Numbered from the stretch's first letter, positions 33,698-42,329 are shown. The stretch: DNA of 64,000 nt from Arcticibacter tournemirensis (GCF_006716645.1 NZ_VFPL01000001.1:4588001-4652000), one strand, 5' to 3'. Numbers and translations are program-made. The notes: a model not told the origin generated them from the sequence alone.

Positions 33698-33982
33698 CTA
33701 AGCTTTCGTAGCATTCAGCGCTTTTGATGCTTCAAGCGAAATAGCTGATTTATCAAAACGTATCTTCGTTCCGCTTTCTACTTCAATTAAGAAAGTTGTA
33801 TCCGTAATATCTACAATCTTGCCGTGAATACCTGCAGTGGTAATGACCTTATCGCCACGTTTCAATTCGTCAATATACTTTTTCTGGTCTTTTGCTTTCT
33901 TCATCTGAGGACGGATCATAAAGAAGTAAAATACTACTATGATTAGTCCAAACATTATCATTTGCTGCATTCCTGGATTCAT
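33698..33982 (-). CDS. yajC: Preprotein translocase subunit YajC
   Basis: 94 residues. One membrane helix near the N-terminus (IMFGLIIVVFYFFMIRPQMK, about 8-27) and a cytoplasmic part with the conserved KKYIDELKRGDKVITTAGIH pattern. An accessory of the Sec translocase, working with SecDF. Part of the nusB-DUF1573-yajC operon; the gap to DUF1573 is 24 bases. Confidence 0.95.
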   Translation of the reverse strand: MNPGMQQMIMFGLIIVVFYFFMIRPQMKKAKDQKKYIDELKRGDKVITTAGIHGKIVDITDTTFLIEVESGTKIRFDKSAISLEASKALNATKA

Positions 33983-34006
33983 ATAATTAATTTTTAGTGA
34001 TTAAAA

Positions 34007-34456
34007 CTATTTAGTAGCGCTCTGAACTTCACCAACGAGAAAGATCTCTGTGGTAGAAGGTGAGGCATTTGTTGTAAGCGTTACAGCTTTATGTTGCTGC
34101 CCGTTTTTACCAGAACTGTTAAATACAACCTTTATAACGCCACTCTCTCCCGGAGCAATGGGCTGATGGGGATAGTCGGGTACGGTACAACCGCAACTTG
34201 TGGACGCATTGGAGATAATCAGCGGGCTTTTACCGGTATTGGTGAATTTAAAGTCATAAGAAACCTTTTCGCCTTCTTTAATCTTACCAAAGTCGTAGGT
34301 ATCCTCTTCGAAATTAATAACAGGCAATCTCGATGCGTCGGCAGAACTCCCCGCGGTTTCGGTCTGAGGAGCACTCCCATTAGTGGTACCTTTATTTTTA
34401 CACGATGTAATACTAACTGCTATCCCCGCTAGTATTGCGATAAAAACAATTTTCAT
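34007..34456 (-). CDS. DUF1573 lipoprotein
   Basis: 149 residues from the ATG at 34456 (the upstream in-frame codon is a TTG). Lipoprotein signal with lipobox ITSC (Cys19), a short Ser/Thr/Gly linker, and a DUF1573 immunoglobulin-like domain (about 50-145) with the hallmark SCGCTVPDYP and GVIKVVFNSSGKNGQQ. Function is unknown, although it is very common in Bacteroidota envelopes. It starts 4 bases after nusB ends. Confidence 0.92.
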   Translation of the reverse strand: MKIVFIAILAGIAVSITSCKNKGTTNGSAPQTETAGSSADASRLPVINFEEDTYDFGKIKEGEKVSYDFKFTNTGKSPLIISNASTSCGCTVPDYPHQPIAPGESGVIKVVFNSSGKNGQQHKAVTLTTNASPSTTEIFLVGEVQSATK

Positions 34457-34460
34457 ATTA

Positions 34461-35408
34461 TTATTCAATTAAACCTCTTCCAGTTTTACGAATTTTACCG
34501 GCCTGTTTAAGGTCATCTAAAATTTTGTCTAAAATACCATTAATAAACAAATTACTTTTAGGAGTACTGAATTCTTTTGCTATTTCAATATACTCATTCA
34601 TAGTAACCTTTACAGGTATCGACGGGAAATGTACTAATTCTGTAATTGCCATTTTCATAAGCAACACATCAATAATAGCTATACGTTCGGCATCCCAGTT
34701 CCTGGTTTTATCCGAAATATACTGCTGGTATTCTTCATCAAAAGAGATGGTACGCCCCAAAAGATCAAGGATAAATTCGCGGTCTTCGTGCCATGCAGGA
34801 CTTATCTGGGCAAGTTTATTCTCGGCTGCGTTCTCACTCTGAAAATTGCTGAATGTTTTGGCGAGCATCGCTTCCAGCACTTCCTTATCTACAGGCCAGT
34901 TAATGAATTTTTCTTCAAACACCTGTTCAACCGAAGGAGTAACCTTAATGATCTTTTTATAGATATATTTAATTATTTCTTTCTCCGAACGCAGAGAAGA
35001 ATCGGAGTTATTAAGATAAGCTTGATATTGTTCGGATTCCTTTAAGATATTAAATATCGTTTTAACAACTTCGGGGTCAAAGCTCCACGACACTTTATAT
35101 TTCTTTAGAAGACTTTGATAGTCGTTATGCTCTTTTAAAAGGTTAATGAACTTATTTGAATGCAATTTGACATTTGCATTCAGGTCATTTTCGGTAGGCA
35201 GGTATTTGTTGGCCCGTTCATCGGCGTCAATCATTGCGTAATCCGACACTTCAGCCAGTAAAGCAAGGAGCCAGATATACATTTCATAAACTTCATCAAC
35301 GCTTTCGAGAAGCCTTTTCTCCAATACCTTTACTACTTTGTTTTCTGATAAATGGTAGGCATACAATGCCTGCAACACTTTTACCCTCAGATGCCTTCTG
35401 TTTAACAT
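34461..35408 (-). CDS. nusB: Transcription antitermination protein NusB (long Bacteroidota form)
   Basis: 315 residues. The first about 180 residues are a Bacteroidota-specific extension that begins with the NusB-like MLNRRHLRVKVLQALYAYHLS, and the classical NusB core is about 200-305 with DRTISFDEEYQQYISDKTRNWDAERIAIIDVLLMKMA and EYIEIAKEFSTPKSNLFINGILD. It binds boxA RNA together with NusE to help transcribe rRNA operons. First gene of the nusB operon. Confidence 0.92.
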   Translation of the reverse strand: MLNRRHLRVKVLQALYAYHLSENKVVKVLEKRLLESVDEVYEMYIWLLALLAEVSDYAMIDADERANKYLPTENDLNANVKLHSNKFINLLKEHNDYQSLLKKYKVSWSFDPEVVKTIFNILKESEQYQAYLNNSDSSLRSEKEIIKYIYKKIIKVTPSVEQVFEEKFINWPVDKEVLEAMLAKTFSNFQSENAAENKLAQISPAWHEDREFILDLLGRTISFDEEYQQYISDKTRNWDAERIAIIDVLLMKMAITELVHFPSIPVKVTMNEYIEIAKEFSTPKSNLFINGILDKILDDLKQAGKIRKTGRGLIE

Positions 35409-35438
35409 GTTATAAGAACGATTTGTATAAAAAAATTA

Positions 35439-36527
35439 TTAATGTGATGCTTTAATCTTACGTATATCAGCGATGCGCTTTTCGGCAATAATATCTGCCG
35501 CTTTATTTGCAGGTATATTTTCTTCTTTGGATTTCTTCAGTACTTTTCTGGTAGCCGAATAGATATTTTCAGCTAGCTGCATGGTTCTCTTGCGGCTGTA
35601 ACCTGATAATTCCGAATAGCAATTGATCATCCCTCCCGCATTGATAAGATAATCAGGTGCGTAAAGAATGCCACTATCCAGAAGCATCTTCCCGTGAAGC
35701 TCTTCATCAGCAAGCTGATTATTAGCCGACCCGGCGATAATAGAGCACTTCATCCGGGGGATAGTTTCTGAATTTATGGTTCCACCAAGAGCACATGGTG
35801 AATAAACATCAAACTCAAGGTCGAGTATATTATTATTCGAAACGGCCTCTGCCCCATATTTCCTCGCTACCTGTACCAGGCGGTCTTCGTTAATATCACT
35901 GACGTAAACCTTCGCATTTTCTTCTCTTAAGAGATATACGAGGTTCTCGCCTACCTGTCCGATGCCCTGTACTGCCACCGAACGACCTGCAAGACTATCG
36001 TTGCCATATTGCTCTTTAATGCAGGCCTTGATGCCCATGAGTACGCCTTTGGCTGCAATAGGTGAAGGATCGCCACTACCTCCCATTGATTCGGGTACCC
36101 CGGTAACATACTTTGTTTCCATGCGGATATACTCCATATCGCGCGGATTAGTACCCAGATCTTCGGCCGTGATGAATGAACCATTAAGGTTCCTGATAAA
36201 CTGGCCAAACCGGCGCATCAAAGCTTCAGACTTGTCTGTCCTGTTATCTCCGATGATAACAGCGCTCCCGCCTCCCAGATTAAGCCCGCTAATGGCGGCT
36301 TTATAGGTCATTGTTCTCGACAAACGCAAAACATCCTGAAGCGCATCCGCCTCGGTTTTATATGCCCACATCCTTGTGCCGCCTAAAGCCGGCCCTAATG
36401 TGATATCGTGAATAGCAATAATGGCTTGCAGTCCGGTATCTTCATCACTGCAAAAAACCACGTTTCGATGAGAACACTTACTTAACTGATTGAATACGGA
36501 ATTTTCTTCAAAAGACTTTAAAGACAT
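35439..36527 (-). CDS. Leucine-dehydrogenase-like protein lacking the catalytic lysine
   Basis: 362 residues, full length for Glu/Leu/Phe/Val dehydrogenases. The substrate-lysine segment MTYKAAISGL (about 72-81), the ITAEDLGTNP aspartate, the Rossmann motif GRSVAVQGIGQVGENL (about 180-195) and the C-terminal APDYLINAGGMINCYSE are intact. However, the usual GGGK of the active site reads GGGS (LGGGSAVIIGD), replacing the lysine needed for catalysis in known leucine dehydrogenases. The codon is AGC, two changes away from Lys, so a sequencing error is unlikely. It may be inactive or changed in function. A -7-like TATTTTTG lies at 36551-36558 on the minus strand. Confidence 0.85.
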   Translation of the reverse strand: MSLKSFEENSVFNQLSKCSHRNVVFCSDEDTGLQAIIAIHDITLGPALGGTRMWAYKTEADALQDVLRLSRTMTYKAAISGLNLGGGSAVIIGDNRTDKSEALMRRFGQFIRNLNGSFITAEDLGTNPRDMEYIRMETKYVTGVPESMGGSGDPSPIAAKGVLMGIKACIKEQYGNDSLAGRSVAVQGIGQVGENLVYLLREENAKVYVSDINEDRLVQVARKYGAEAVSNNNILDLEFDVYSPCALGGTINSETIPRMKCSIIAGSANNQLADEELHGKMLLDSGILYAPDYLINAGGMINCYSELSGYSRKRTMQLAENIYSATRKVLKKSKEENIPANKAADIIAEKRIADIRKIKASH

Positions 36528-36819
36528 ACTTAGCGGACGGAATTTGATTGCAAAAATACTATTTTTTTAACAAATGCGGGCCCGCATCAGGTATTTTCAG
36601 GGGAAATCTCTTCAAAAGAGCCCAGCCACCTGCATTTCCTGGTCTTGCAGTCTATCCCTCGCAGGCCCGGGGTTTTATCCAGTCCACCAGGTTAGGTAAG
36701 GAATGAGAAAAGACATAGATTATTCGGTACACGTCATCGTCAGCGGGGGATCAAAAAGTCGCCGTCCGAAGGCAGTTTAACTAATTCTTTTCTAAAATCC
36801 TTACTTTTGCCCCACTGGA
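36528..36819. other. Divergent intergenic region with perfect palindrome
   Basis: 292 bases between the dehydrogenase-like gene and the ABC exporter. Contains a perfect 14-base palindrome ATGCGGGCCCGCAT at 36574-36587 in an otherwise AT-rich setting. The segment 36600-36690 is GC-rich with several short complementary stretches but no clear RNA family. A 42-codon plus-strand frame begins in the palindrome, has no ribosome site and looks random. Confidence 0.5.
36802..36809 (+). promoter_or_regulatory. -7 element of the ABC exporter gene
   Basis: TACTTTTG, matching TAnnTTTG and followed by CCCC, ends only 10 bases before the ATG. The transcript would be nearly leaderless. Confidence 0.5.
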
Positions 36820-38610
36820 ATGAAAGATCTTGCATATCTGAATAAATTCTTCTACAAATACCGGTGGCGACTTGTGCCTGGGATTATTTTCGTGATCATT
36901 TCGAATATTTTCGGCGTTTTACCAGCCCAGGTAGTTCGTATTGCTTTTGATCTCGTTACAGAAAACATCAGCATATACCGTCTCTTCAACGGCTTTAACA
37001 GGCAGGAGCTTATCTATCAGATCTTCGGCTACAGCCTGTTGCTGTTCGGCGCAACCGTTTTGTTACTGGCTTTGCTGCGCGGGATCTTCCTGTTCTTTAT
37101 GCGTCAAACCATCATCCTGATGTCGAGGCACATAGAGTACGATCTCAAAAACGAAATATATCAGCATTACCAGGACCTGTCGATGAGCTTTTATCGCAGG
37201 AATAATACCGGCGACCTGATGAACCGCGCAACTGAAGATGTAAGCCGTGTAAGAATGTACGTCGGTCCGGCTATTATGTATGCCATCAATACCGTAGTTC
37301 TTTTTATCCTGGTTATTGTTTTTATGGTGAATGTCAACCTGAAACTTGCCCTTTACAGCATCTTGCCTTTACCAATACTTGCGTTGACAATTTATAAAGT
37401 TCACAACACAATCAACCTGCGGAGTGAACGCATACAGCAACAGCTCTCGAAATTATCGGGATTCGTACAGGAAACATTTTCGGGAGTCAGAGTAATTAAA
37501 GCCTATGGACGCGAGGACGAAATACGAAACAAATTCGCGGGCGAAAGTGAAGAATATAAAAAAACATCACTTGACCTGGTGCAGGTACAAGCGCTTTTTT
37601 ATCCCTCAATGCTTCTTCTTATCGGACTGAGTACTATTATTACGATCTATATCGGCGGCATTGAAGTAATGAACGGCACAATCACTTCTGGTAATATCGC
37701 CGAGTTTATCGTATATGTTAACCAGCTAATGTTTCCGGTGATGTCGCTTGGATGGGTCACTTCCCTTGTTCAGAGAGCAGCTGCTTCCCAAAAAAGGATT
37801 AACGAATTTCTGAACACTTCTCCAGAGATCGTATCGGCTGAATCTTCAAAGTTGGATGTGAAAGGCCATATTAAGTTCGAAAACGTCAGTTTCGTATACC
37901 CCGATACGGGAATAAAAGCGCTCGACGATATTTCTTTTGAAGTTAAACCAGGAGAATTTCTGGCTATCATCGGAAGAACAGGGTCAGGGAAGTCGACTAT
38001 TGCCAATCTTTTGCTCAGGATGTATGATGTTACATCCGGCAACATATTCGTAGACGGCAAACCGATAAAGCGACTTGATATCCGGCAATACAGAAGCCAG
38101 ATAGGCTTTGTTCCTCAGGAGGTGTTTCTGTTTTCTGATACTATTTCAAATAATATTGCCTTCGGCCGCAATAAAACCGATAAAGAGGAAGTAGAACAGG
38201 CAGCAAAGGAAGCAGCGGTTTATGATAACATCATCCAGTTTGAACACGGATTTGATACGCTCGTAGGAGAACGGGGAATCACCCTTTCGGGCGGACAAAA
38301 ACAACGTATCTCCATCGCACGCGCACTGATAAAAAAACCACAAATTCTGATCCTCGACGATTGTCTTTCGGCGGTAGATACAAAAACTGAAGAAGAGATT
38401 TTATCGCGACTCGGAAAAAATATGAGTGAAAAAACCAGCATAATCATCGCTCATCGTGTTTCCACTATAAAAAATGCCGACAAAATACTTGTTTTGGAGG
38501 ACGGCAAGATCGCAGAACAGGGAAGTCACCAGCAACTAATGGCCAAAAGGGGCGTTTATCTAAATCTTTATGAAAAACAACTACTTGAAGAACAGGAACC
38601 TCTAGGTTAA
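36820..38610 (+). CDS. ABC exporter, fused membrane and ATPase domains
   Basis: 596 residues. Six membrane helices (about 15-310), then the ATPase: Walker A GRTGSGKST (about 386-394), Q-loop GFVPQEVFLF, signature LSGGQKQR (about 489), Walker B ILILDDCLSAVD and H-loop IIIAHRVST. The residue after the Walker B Asp is Asp, where most exporters have the catalytic Glu. This DDxLSAVD version is known from the degenerate partner of heterodimeric exporters such as MdlA/YheI-type, but no partner gene is adjacent. The substrate is unknown; drug or lipid export is likely. Confidence 0.9.
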   Translation: MKDLAYLNKFFYKYRWRLVPGIIFVIISNIFGVLPAQVVRIAFDLVTENISIYRLFNGFNRQELIYQIFGYSLLLFGATVLLLALLRGIFLFFMRQTIILMSRHIEYDLKNEIYQHYQDLSMSFYRRNNTGDLMNRATEDVSRVRMYVGPAIMYAINTVVLFILVIVFMVNVNLKLALYSILPLPILALTIYKVHNTINLRSERIQQQLSKLSGFVQETFSGVRVIKAYGREDEIRNKFAGESEEYKKTSLDLVQVQALFYPSMLLLIGLSTIITIYIGGIEVMNGTITSGNIAEFIVYVNQLMFPVMSLGWVTSLVQRAAASQKRINEFLNTSPEIVSAESSKLDVKGHIKFENVSFVYPDTGIKALDDISFEVKPGEFLAIIGRTGSGKSTIANLLLRMYDVTSGNIFVDGKPIKRLDIRQYRSQIGFVPQEVFLFSDTISNNIAFGRNKTDKEEVEQAAKEAAVYDNIIQFEHGFDTLVGERGITLSGGQKQRISIARALIKKPQILILDDCLSAVDTKTEEEILSRLGKNMSEKTSIIIAHRVSTIKNADKILVLEDGKIAEQGSHQQLMAKRGVYLNLYEKQLLEEQEPLG

Positions 38611-38611
38611 A

Positions 38612-38629
38612 TTAGTGTTGCAACGCTAA
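38612..38629. other. 18-base near-perfect palindrome
   Basis: TTAGTGTTG/CAACGCTAA, with a single G-T wobble, lies directly after the ABC gene stop codon and 66 bases before the DUF3276 gene. It could be a binding site for a regulator of the downstream gene or a weak terminator (A-run follows, no T-run). Confidence 0.35.
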
Positions 38630-38694
38630 AAAATGTATTTTGAAGATTAAAAATTATTCCATTATATTTACCGCAACCAAACTTTAACTATAAC

Positions 38695-39024
38695 ATGGGA
38701 GATTTTGAAAACAAAGAGAGAGAAGAGGTTTTTTCAAAAAAAGTAAGAGCCGGAAAGCGTACCTATTTTTTCGATGTAAAGGCAACACGTTCAAATGACT
38801 ATTACATCACGGTAACAGAGAGCAAGAAACGTTTAGAGGACGGCGTTTTCGTGAAGCATAAGATTTTCTTGTACAAGGAGGATTTTGAAAAATTTTCTGA
38901 GGGGCTGAAGGAAACTGTGGAATACATCAAAGCGAATCAGGATGTTGTAGAGAAGAGATATGAGTTTACGGAAGGTCATGCAGAGCCGGCAAAGGCTGGA
39001 GATGATTTTTCCTTCGAAATATAG
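38695..39024 (+). CDS. DUF3276 family single-domain PUR-alpha-like protein
   Basis: 109 residues. The layout RTYFFDVKATRSNDYYITVTESKKR, then KHKIFLYKEDFEKFSEGLKETVEYI, is that of DUF3276/PUR-alpha-like nucleic-acid-binding proteins of Bacteroidota and spirochaetes. One such protein in Borrelia is known to bind DNA and RNA. No membrane or signal segment. A strong terminator follows, so it is a single-gene unit. Confidence 0.88.
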   Translation: MGDFENKEREEVFSKKVRAGKRTYFFDVKATRSNDYYITVTESKKRLEDGVFVKHKIFLYKEDFEKFSEGLKETVEYIKANQDVVEKRYEFTEGHAEPAKAGDDFSFEI

Positions 39025-39044
39025 CCGTACACTTAACGGACAAT

Positions 39045-39079
39045 AACCATTCTGGCATACCGGGATGGTTTTCTTTTTT
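39045..39079 (+). terminator. Intrinsic terminator after the DUF3276 gene
   Basis: AACCATTCTGG pairs with CCGGGATGGTT (11 bp, two G-U pairs) with a CATA loop, followed by TTCTTTTTT. Located 21 bases after the stop. Confidence 0.85.
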
Positions 39080-39106
39080 ATAGGGCAGCCGCAATTACAT
39101 ATTTCT

Positions 39107-39114
39107 TATCTTTG
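39107..39114 (+). promoter_or_regulatory. -7 element of the agmatinase gene
   Basis: TATCTTTG followed by CCC lies 16 bases before the ATG at 39131. Confidence 0.5.
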
Positions 39115-39130
39115 CCCTTTTATTTTTCTC

Positions 39131-40009
39131 ATGAAGGCGCTAGATCGTAATAACTTTTTAGGATTGACAGACAAGTCTCACTGCGATTATGCTAATTGCA
39201 GCGTTATTATTCAACAGTTTCCTTATGAATACACGTCATCCTACCTTCCCGGCTCGTCGAAGGGTCCGGCGGCAATAGTTAAAGCGTCGGAGTTTGTTGA
39301 AACGTACGATGAAGAAATAGACGCCGACATTGCAGAAAAAATAGGAATAGGCACTTTAGTTCCTGCAAGCTTTAACGACAAGGTTAATGAAGATGCAGTG
39401 AATTTTATTGCAGATGAGACGTCGGAGCTTCTTAGTGACAATAAGTTTGTGGTTTCGATTGGAGCAGAACATACTGTCACCTTCGGGATTGTTAAAGCTT
39501 TTGCGAAAAAGTACCGCAATCTTACTGTTCTACAGATCGACGCGCATTCTGATCTCAGATTCAGCTATCATGATAATATCTATTCACATGCTTCTGTTAT
39601 GGCTCGCATCCATGAAATGGGGTTGACCATTTGCCAGGCTGGTATCAGAGCACAGTCACGTGAAGAAGCTGACCTGATTAAGAAAGCAGACAATATACAT
39701 ACGTTTTATGCTCACCAGATAAGGCAAAATCCCTTGTGGATGGAAGAATTAATAGCACCTATGAGCAATGACGTTTATATCACAATTGACGCAGATGGCT
39801 TCGACCCTTCGGTCATACCAGCCGTTGGCACAGCAGAGCCAAACGGACTTTTTTGGGGTGAAACGCTAGAACTGCTTAAGATGGTTTGCAAGGAAAGAAA
39901 CGTAGTAGGCTTCGATGTAGTAGAATGCGCCCCTGTTGAAGGAAGCATATTATCGGAATACACGCTGGCGAAACTGATATATAAACTTATCGGATACCGC
40001 TTCAGCTAA
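39131..40009 (+). CDS. speB: Agmatinase/arginase-family ureohydrolase
   Basis: 292 residues from the ATG at 39131. The frame is open further upstream, but the earlier part spans the terminator and promoter. Metal motifs: GAEHTVTFG (the usual GGDHS place, about 117-125), IDAHSDLRFSY (DAHxD, about 141-151), and TIDADGFDPSVIPAVGTAEP (DxDxxDP, about 219-238). It probably hydrolyses agmatine to putrescine and urea, starting polyamine synthesis; a close ureohydrolase with another substrate cannot be excluded. Confidence 0.85.
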   Translation: MKALDRNNFLGLTDKSHCDYANCSVIIQQFPYEYTSSYLPGSSKGPAAIVKASEFVETYDEEIDADIAEKIGIGTLVPASFNDKVNEDAVNFIADETSELLSDNKFVVSIGAEHTVTFGIVKAFAKKYRNLTVLQIDAHSDLRFSYHDNIYSHASVMARIHEMGLTICQAGIRAQSREEADLIKKADNIHTFYAHQIRQNPLWMEELIAPMSNDVYITIDADGFDPSVIPAVGTAEPNGLFWGETLELLKMVCKERNVVGFDVVECAPVEGSILSEYTLAKLIYKLIGYRFS

Positions 40010-40017
40010 AAAAAATC

Positions 40018-40072
40018 AAGAGAAGAATCAAGAATCAAGGCTAATATCTCATAACTAATATCTCATAACTAT
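40018..40072. repeat. Short direct repeats before ychF
   Basis: TAATATCTCATAAC occurs twice (about 40042-40070), preceded by two or three AGAATCAAG units. The TCTCATAACT element is the same as in the array at 24658-24818. Confidence 0.55.
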
Positions 40073-40074
40073 AA

Positions 40075-41175
40075 ATGGCTTTACAATGCGGAATCGTTGG
40101 TTTACCCAACGTTGGAAAATCAACTCTCTTTAATTGTTTATCAAATGCGAAGGCTCAGGCAGCGAACTTCCCGTTCTGTACCATAGAACCCAACATCGGG
40201 GTAATAACGGTTCCGGATGATCGTCTGACTAAATTAGCGGAACTTGTTAACCCCAACAGGATAGTTCCAAACACGATAGAGATTGTTGACATAGCCGGGC
40301 TGGTGAAAGGTGCAAGCAAGGGCGAAGGGCTGGGAAACCAGTTTTTGGGCAATATCCGGGCTACTAATGCGATTATCCATGTATTGCGCTGCTTTGATGA
40401 CGGCAATGTAGTTCATGTTGACGGCTCCGTAGATCCGATACGAGATAAGGAGATTATCGACACTGAGTTACAGCTAAAAGACCTGGAAACTGTTTCTAAA
40501 AAGATCCAGAAGGTGGAAAAAATGGCTAAAACCGGCGGTGATAAGGACGCAAAAAAAGCATATGAGGTTTGCACGATTATAAAGAACCATCTTGAATCAG
40601 GTAAATCGGTACGCACAGCGCCTATTTCTGAAGAAGATAAAGAACATATCGCCGATCTGTTCCTGCTCACATCAAAACCGGTGATGTATGTCTGTAATGT
40701 AGACGAAGGATCGGTTACCAATGGTAATGCATATGTAGAGCAGGTGAAAGAGGCCGTGAAAGAAGAAAATGCTGAAGTGCTGGTTATTTCGGCAAAGATA
40801 GAGTCCGAGATTGCCGAACTTGAAAGCTACGAAGAGCGGGAGATGTTCCTGAATGACCTAGGCTTGGAAGAGTCGGGTGTGAGCCGGCTTATACGAGCTG
40901 CCTACAAACTACTTAACCTGGCTACTTACTTTACGGCCGGAGTTCAGGAAGTAAGAGCATGGACGATTACACAGGGCTTTACTGCACCGCAAGCGGCAGG
41001 GGTCATCCATAGCGATTTCGAGAAAGGCTTTATCAGGGCCGAGGTTATCAAATACGAGGACTTCATTAAACTTGGATCTGAAGCAGCCTGTAAAGAGGCT
41101 GGCAAGTTAAGCGTGGAGGGTAAAACGTATGTTGTTGAAGACGGCGACATCATGCACTTCAGATTTAATGTTTAA
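40075..41175 (+). CDS. ychF: Redox-regulated ATPase YchF
   Basis: 366 residues, Obg-related P-loop protein that prefers ATP. G1 GIVGLPNVGKSTLFNCLS (about 6-23), G3 VDIAGLVKGASKGEGLGNQFL (about 72-92), coiled-coil middle, and C-terminal TGS domain ending GDIMHFRFNV. The family is bound to ribosomes and stress control. Full length. Confidence 0.97.
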   Translation: MALQCGIVGLPNVGKSTLFNCLSNAKAQAANFPFCTIEPNIGVITVPDDRLTKLAELVNPNRIVPNTIEIVDIAGLVKGASKGEGLGNQFLGNIRATNAIIHVLRCFDDGNVVHVDGSVDPIRDKEIIDTELQLKDLETVSKKIQKVEKMAKTGGDKDAKKAYEVCTIIKNHLESGKSVRTAPISEEDKEHIADLFLLTSKPVMYVCNVDEGSVTNGNAYVEQVKEAVKEENAEVLVISAKIESEIAELESYEEREMFLNDLGLEESGVSRLIRAAYKLLNLATYFTAGVQEVRAWTITQGFTAPQAAGVIHSDFEKGFIRAEVIKYEDFIKLGSEAACKEAGKLSVEGKTYVVEDGDIMHFRFNV

Positions 41176-41180
41176 GTCGC

Positions 41181-41211
41181 TTGCCGCGTAAAGGCGGATT
41201 ATATATATTTG
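41181..41211 (+). promoter_or_regulatory. Promoter of the tRNA-Arg gene
   Basis: TTG at 41181-41183, 20 bases, TATATTTG at 41204-41211. This is the same layout and spacing as at the fluoride-exporter promoter. The predicted start (about 41217) is 15-16 bases before the tRNA. Confidence 0.6.
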
Positions 41212-41232
41212 CGGCATCATTCGTTGATGCAC

Positions 41233-41304
41233 GCTTCCGTAGTTCAATGGATAGAATGTCAGATTCCGGTTCTGATGATGGGGGTTCGAATCCCTTCGGG
41301 AGCA
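41233..41304 (+). tRNA. tRNA-Arg (anticodon CCG)
   Basis: A 72-base cloverleaf. Acceptor GCTTCCG with CGGGAGC, D-arm GTTC-AATGGATA-GAAT, anticodon stem TCAGA/TCTGA with loop TTCCGGT (CCG at positions 34-36), 4-base variable loop, T-arm GGGGG-TTCGAAT-CCCTT, discriminator A. CCA is not encoded. It reads CGG codons. Confidence 0.95.
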
Positions 41305-41310
41305 CTGAAT

Positions 41311-41342
41311 GCGATTAATCGACAGGTTAATCGCATTTTTTG
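41311..41342 (+). terminator. Intrinsic terminator of the tRNA gene
   Basis: GCGATTAA (41311-41318) pairs perfectly with TTAATCGC (41327-41334), followed by ATTTTTTG. Confidence 0.88.
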
Positions 41343-41360
41343 TTTATAAAAGATAGACAA

Positions 41361-42224
41361 TTACTTCGCGTAGTTCTCCTTATCTGTTTTAGCTCCTTTT
41401 GATCTGCTGAAATAGGTTTTGGGCGGTACCCCGGAGAATCGCCGGAAGTCCTTTATAAAATGGTTGTCGTCATAATAACCATTATCTATGGCGATTTCTA
41501 AAAGCTCTTTAGAGGTTAAAGAATCCAAATCAATGTAAGCATTCAGAAAACGTCTTATCAAGAGGTAGTTTTGCGGCGAGATACCTAAGTGCTTTTTAAA
41601 GTTCCTTTCCAGCCATTTATAGTTCAGGCGAACCGCATAGCCGTCCATAACATCCCTAACCGTAAGGTTACCACGTCTATCGATATATTTCTGTATGTCG
41701 AGAAGGACTTTCGGGTATGAATAGGTATTCACCTTCTCCGAAAGAAACCTCACAGTTATCTTCATTCGCTCTTCCAGGGAAGAACCATGATAATAAGCTT
41801 CTTCGAACTGTTCAAACCCATATCCGGCTATTTCCGAAAAATCGAAGACCTGTTTTTGGTGGAAATAATCTTCATTAATGCCAAATAACTTGAAGAAAGT
41901 TACTGCGTAAAAGCGAATAACGAAGCAATCCTGGAAATCAAGTCCGGATTCGCAATAAGTGTTCCTCAGCACACCACCGCAAACCCATGCATTGCCAACA
42001 CTTTTCATATGCCCATCGATACTCACGCTCACGTTCTCGTTCCTGTTTTGCATAAGAGCTATCACAGGGTAGCCGTCGTTAAAGAACAGCTCTCTCTCTA
42101 CTCTATATCCTGCCTTAAATACATAAAAGCCTTCCACAATCTCCTTTAAATGCTCAAGAGGAGCGATCCTGAGGATATGATCGTCATTGTGAACAGCCAG
42201 ATGTTTAAAAAAGTTAATAGGCAT
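41361..42224 (-). CDS. AraC-family transcription regulator
   Basis: 287 residues. The N-terminal about 170 residues form a sensor-like beta domain (DUF6597 type: HLKEIVEGFYVFKAG, VERELFFNDGYPVIALMQ). The C-terminal about 185-270 is an AraC helix-turn-helix pair; the second half is clear in LLEIAIDNGYYDDNHFIKDFRRFSGVPPKTY. Ligand and targets are unknown. A TATCTTTG (42230-42237 minus) adjoins the start codon, so the transcript may be nearly leaderless. Confidence 0.86.
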   Translation of the reverse strand: MPINFFKHLAVHNDDHILRIAPLEHLKEIVEGFYVFKAGYRVERELFFNDGYPVIALMQNRNENVSVSIDGHMKSVGNAWVCGGVLRNTYCESGLDFQDCFVIRFYAVTFFKLFGINEDYFHQKQVFDFSEIAGYGFEQFEEAYYHGSSLEERMKITVRFLSEKVNTYSYPKVLLDIQKYIDRRGNLTVRDVMDGYAVRLNYKWLERNFKKHLGISPQNYLLIRRFLNAYIDLDSLTSKELLEIAIDNGYYDDNHFIKDFRRFSGVPPKTYFSRSKGAKTDKENYAK

Positions 42225-42329
42225 CTATGCAAAGATATTCAATTTCGGGGCTAGAAAATGTTTAAATGTCTAAGTTATACTATCAACGGACGTTCCTTTT
42301 CGCCTAATTTCGGGCAACATATAAGATTT

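Noticed and set aside
36574-36702. 42-codon frame starting in the palindrome
   Set aside because: No ribosome site or promoter, unusual composition, Cys/Ser/Pro rich; likely chance.
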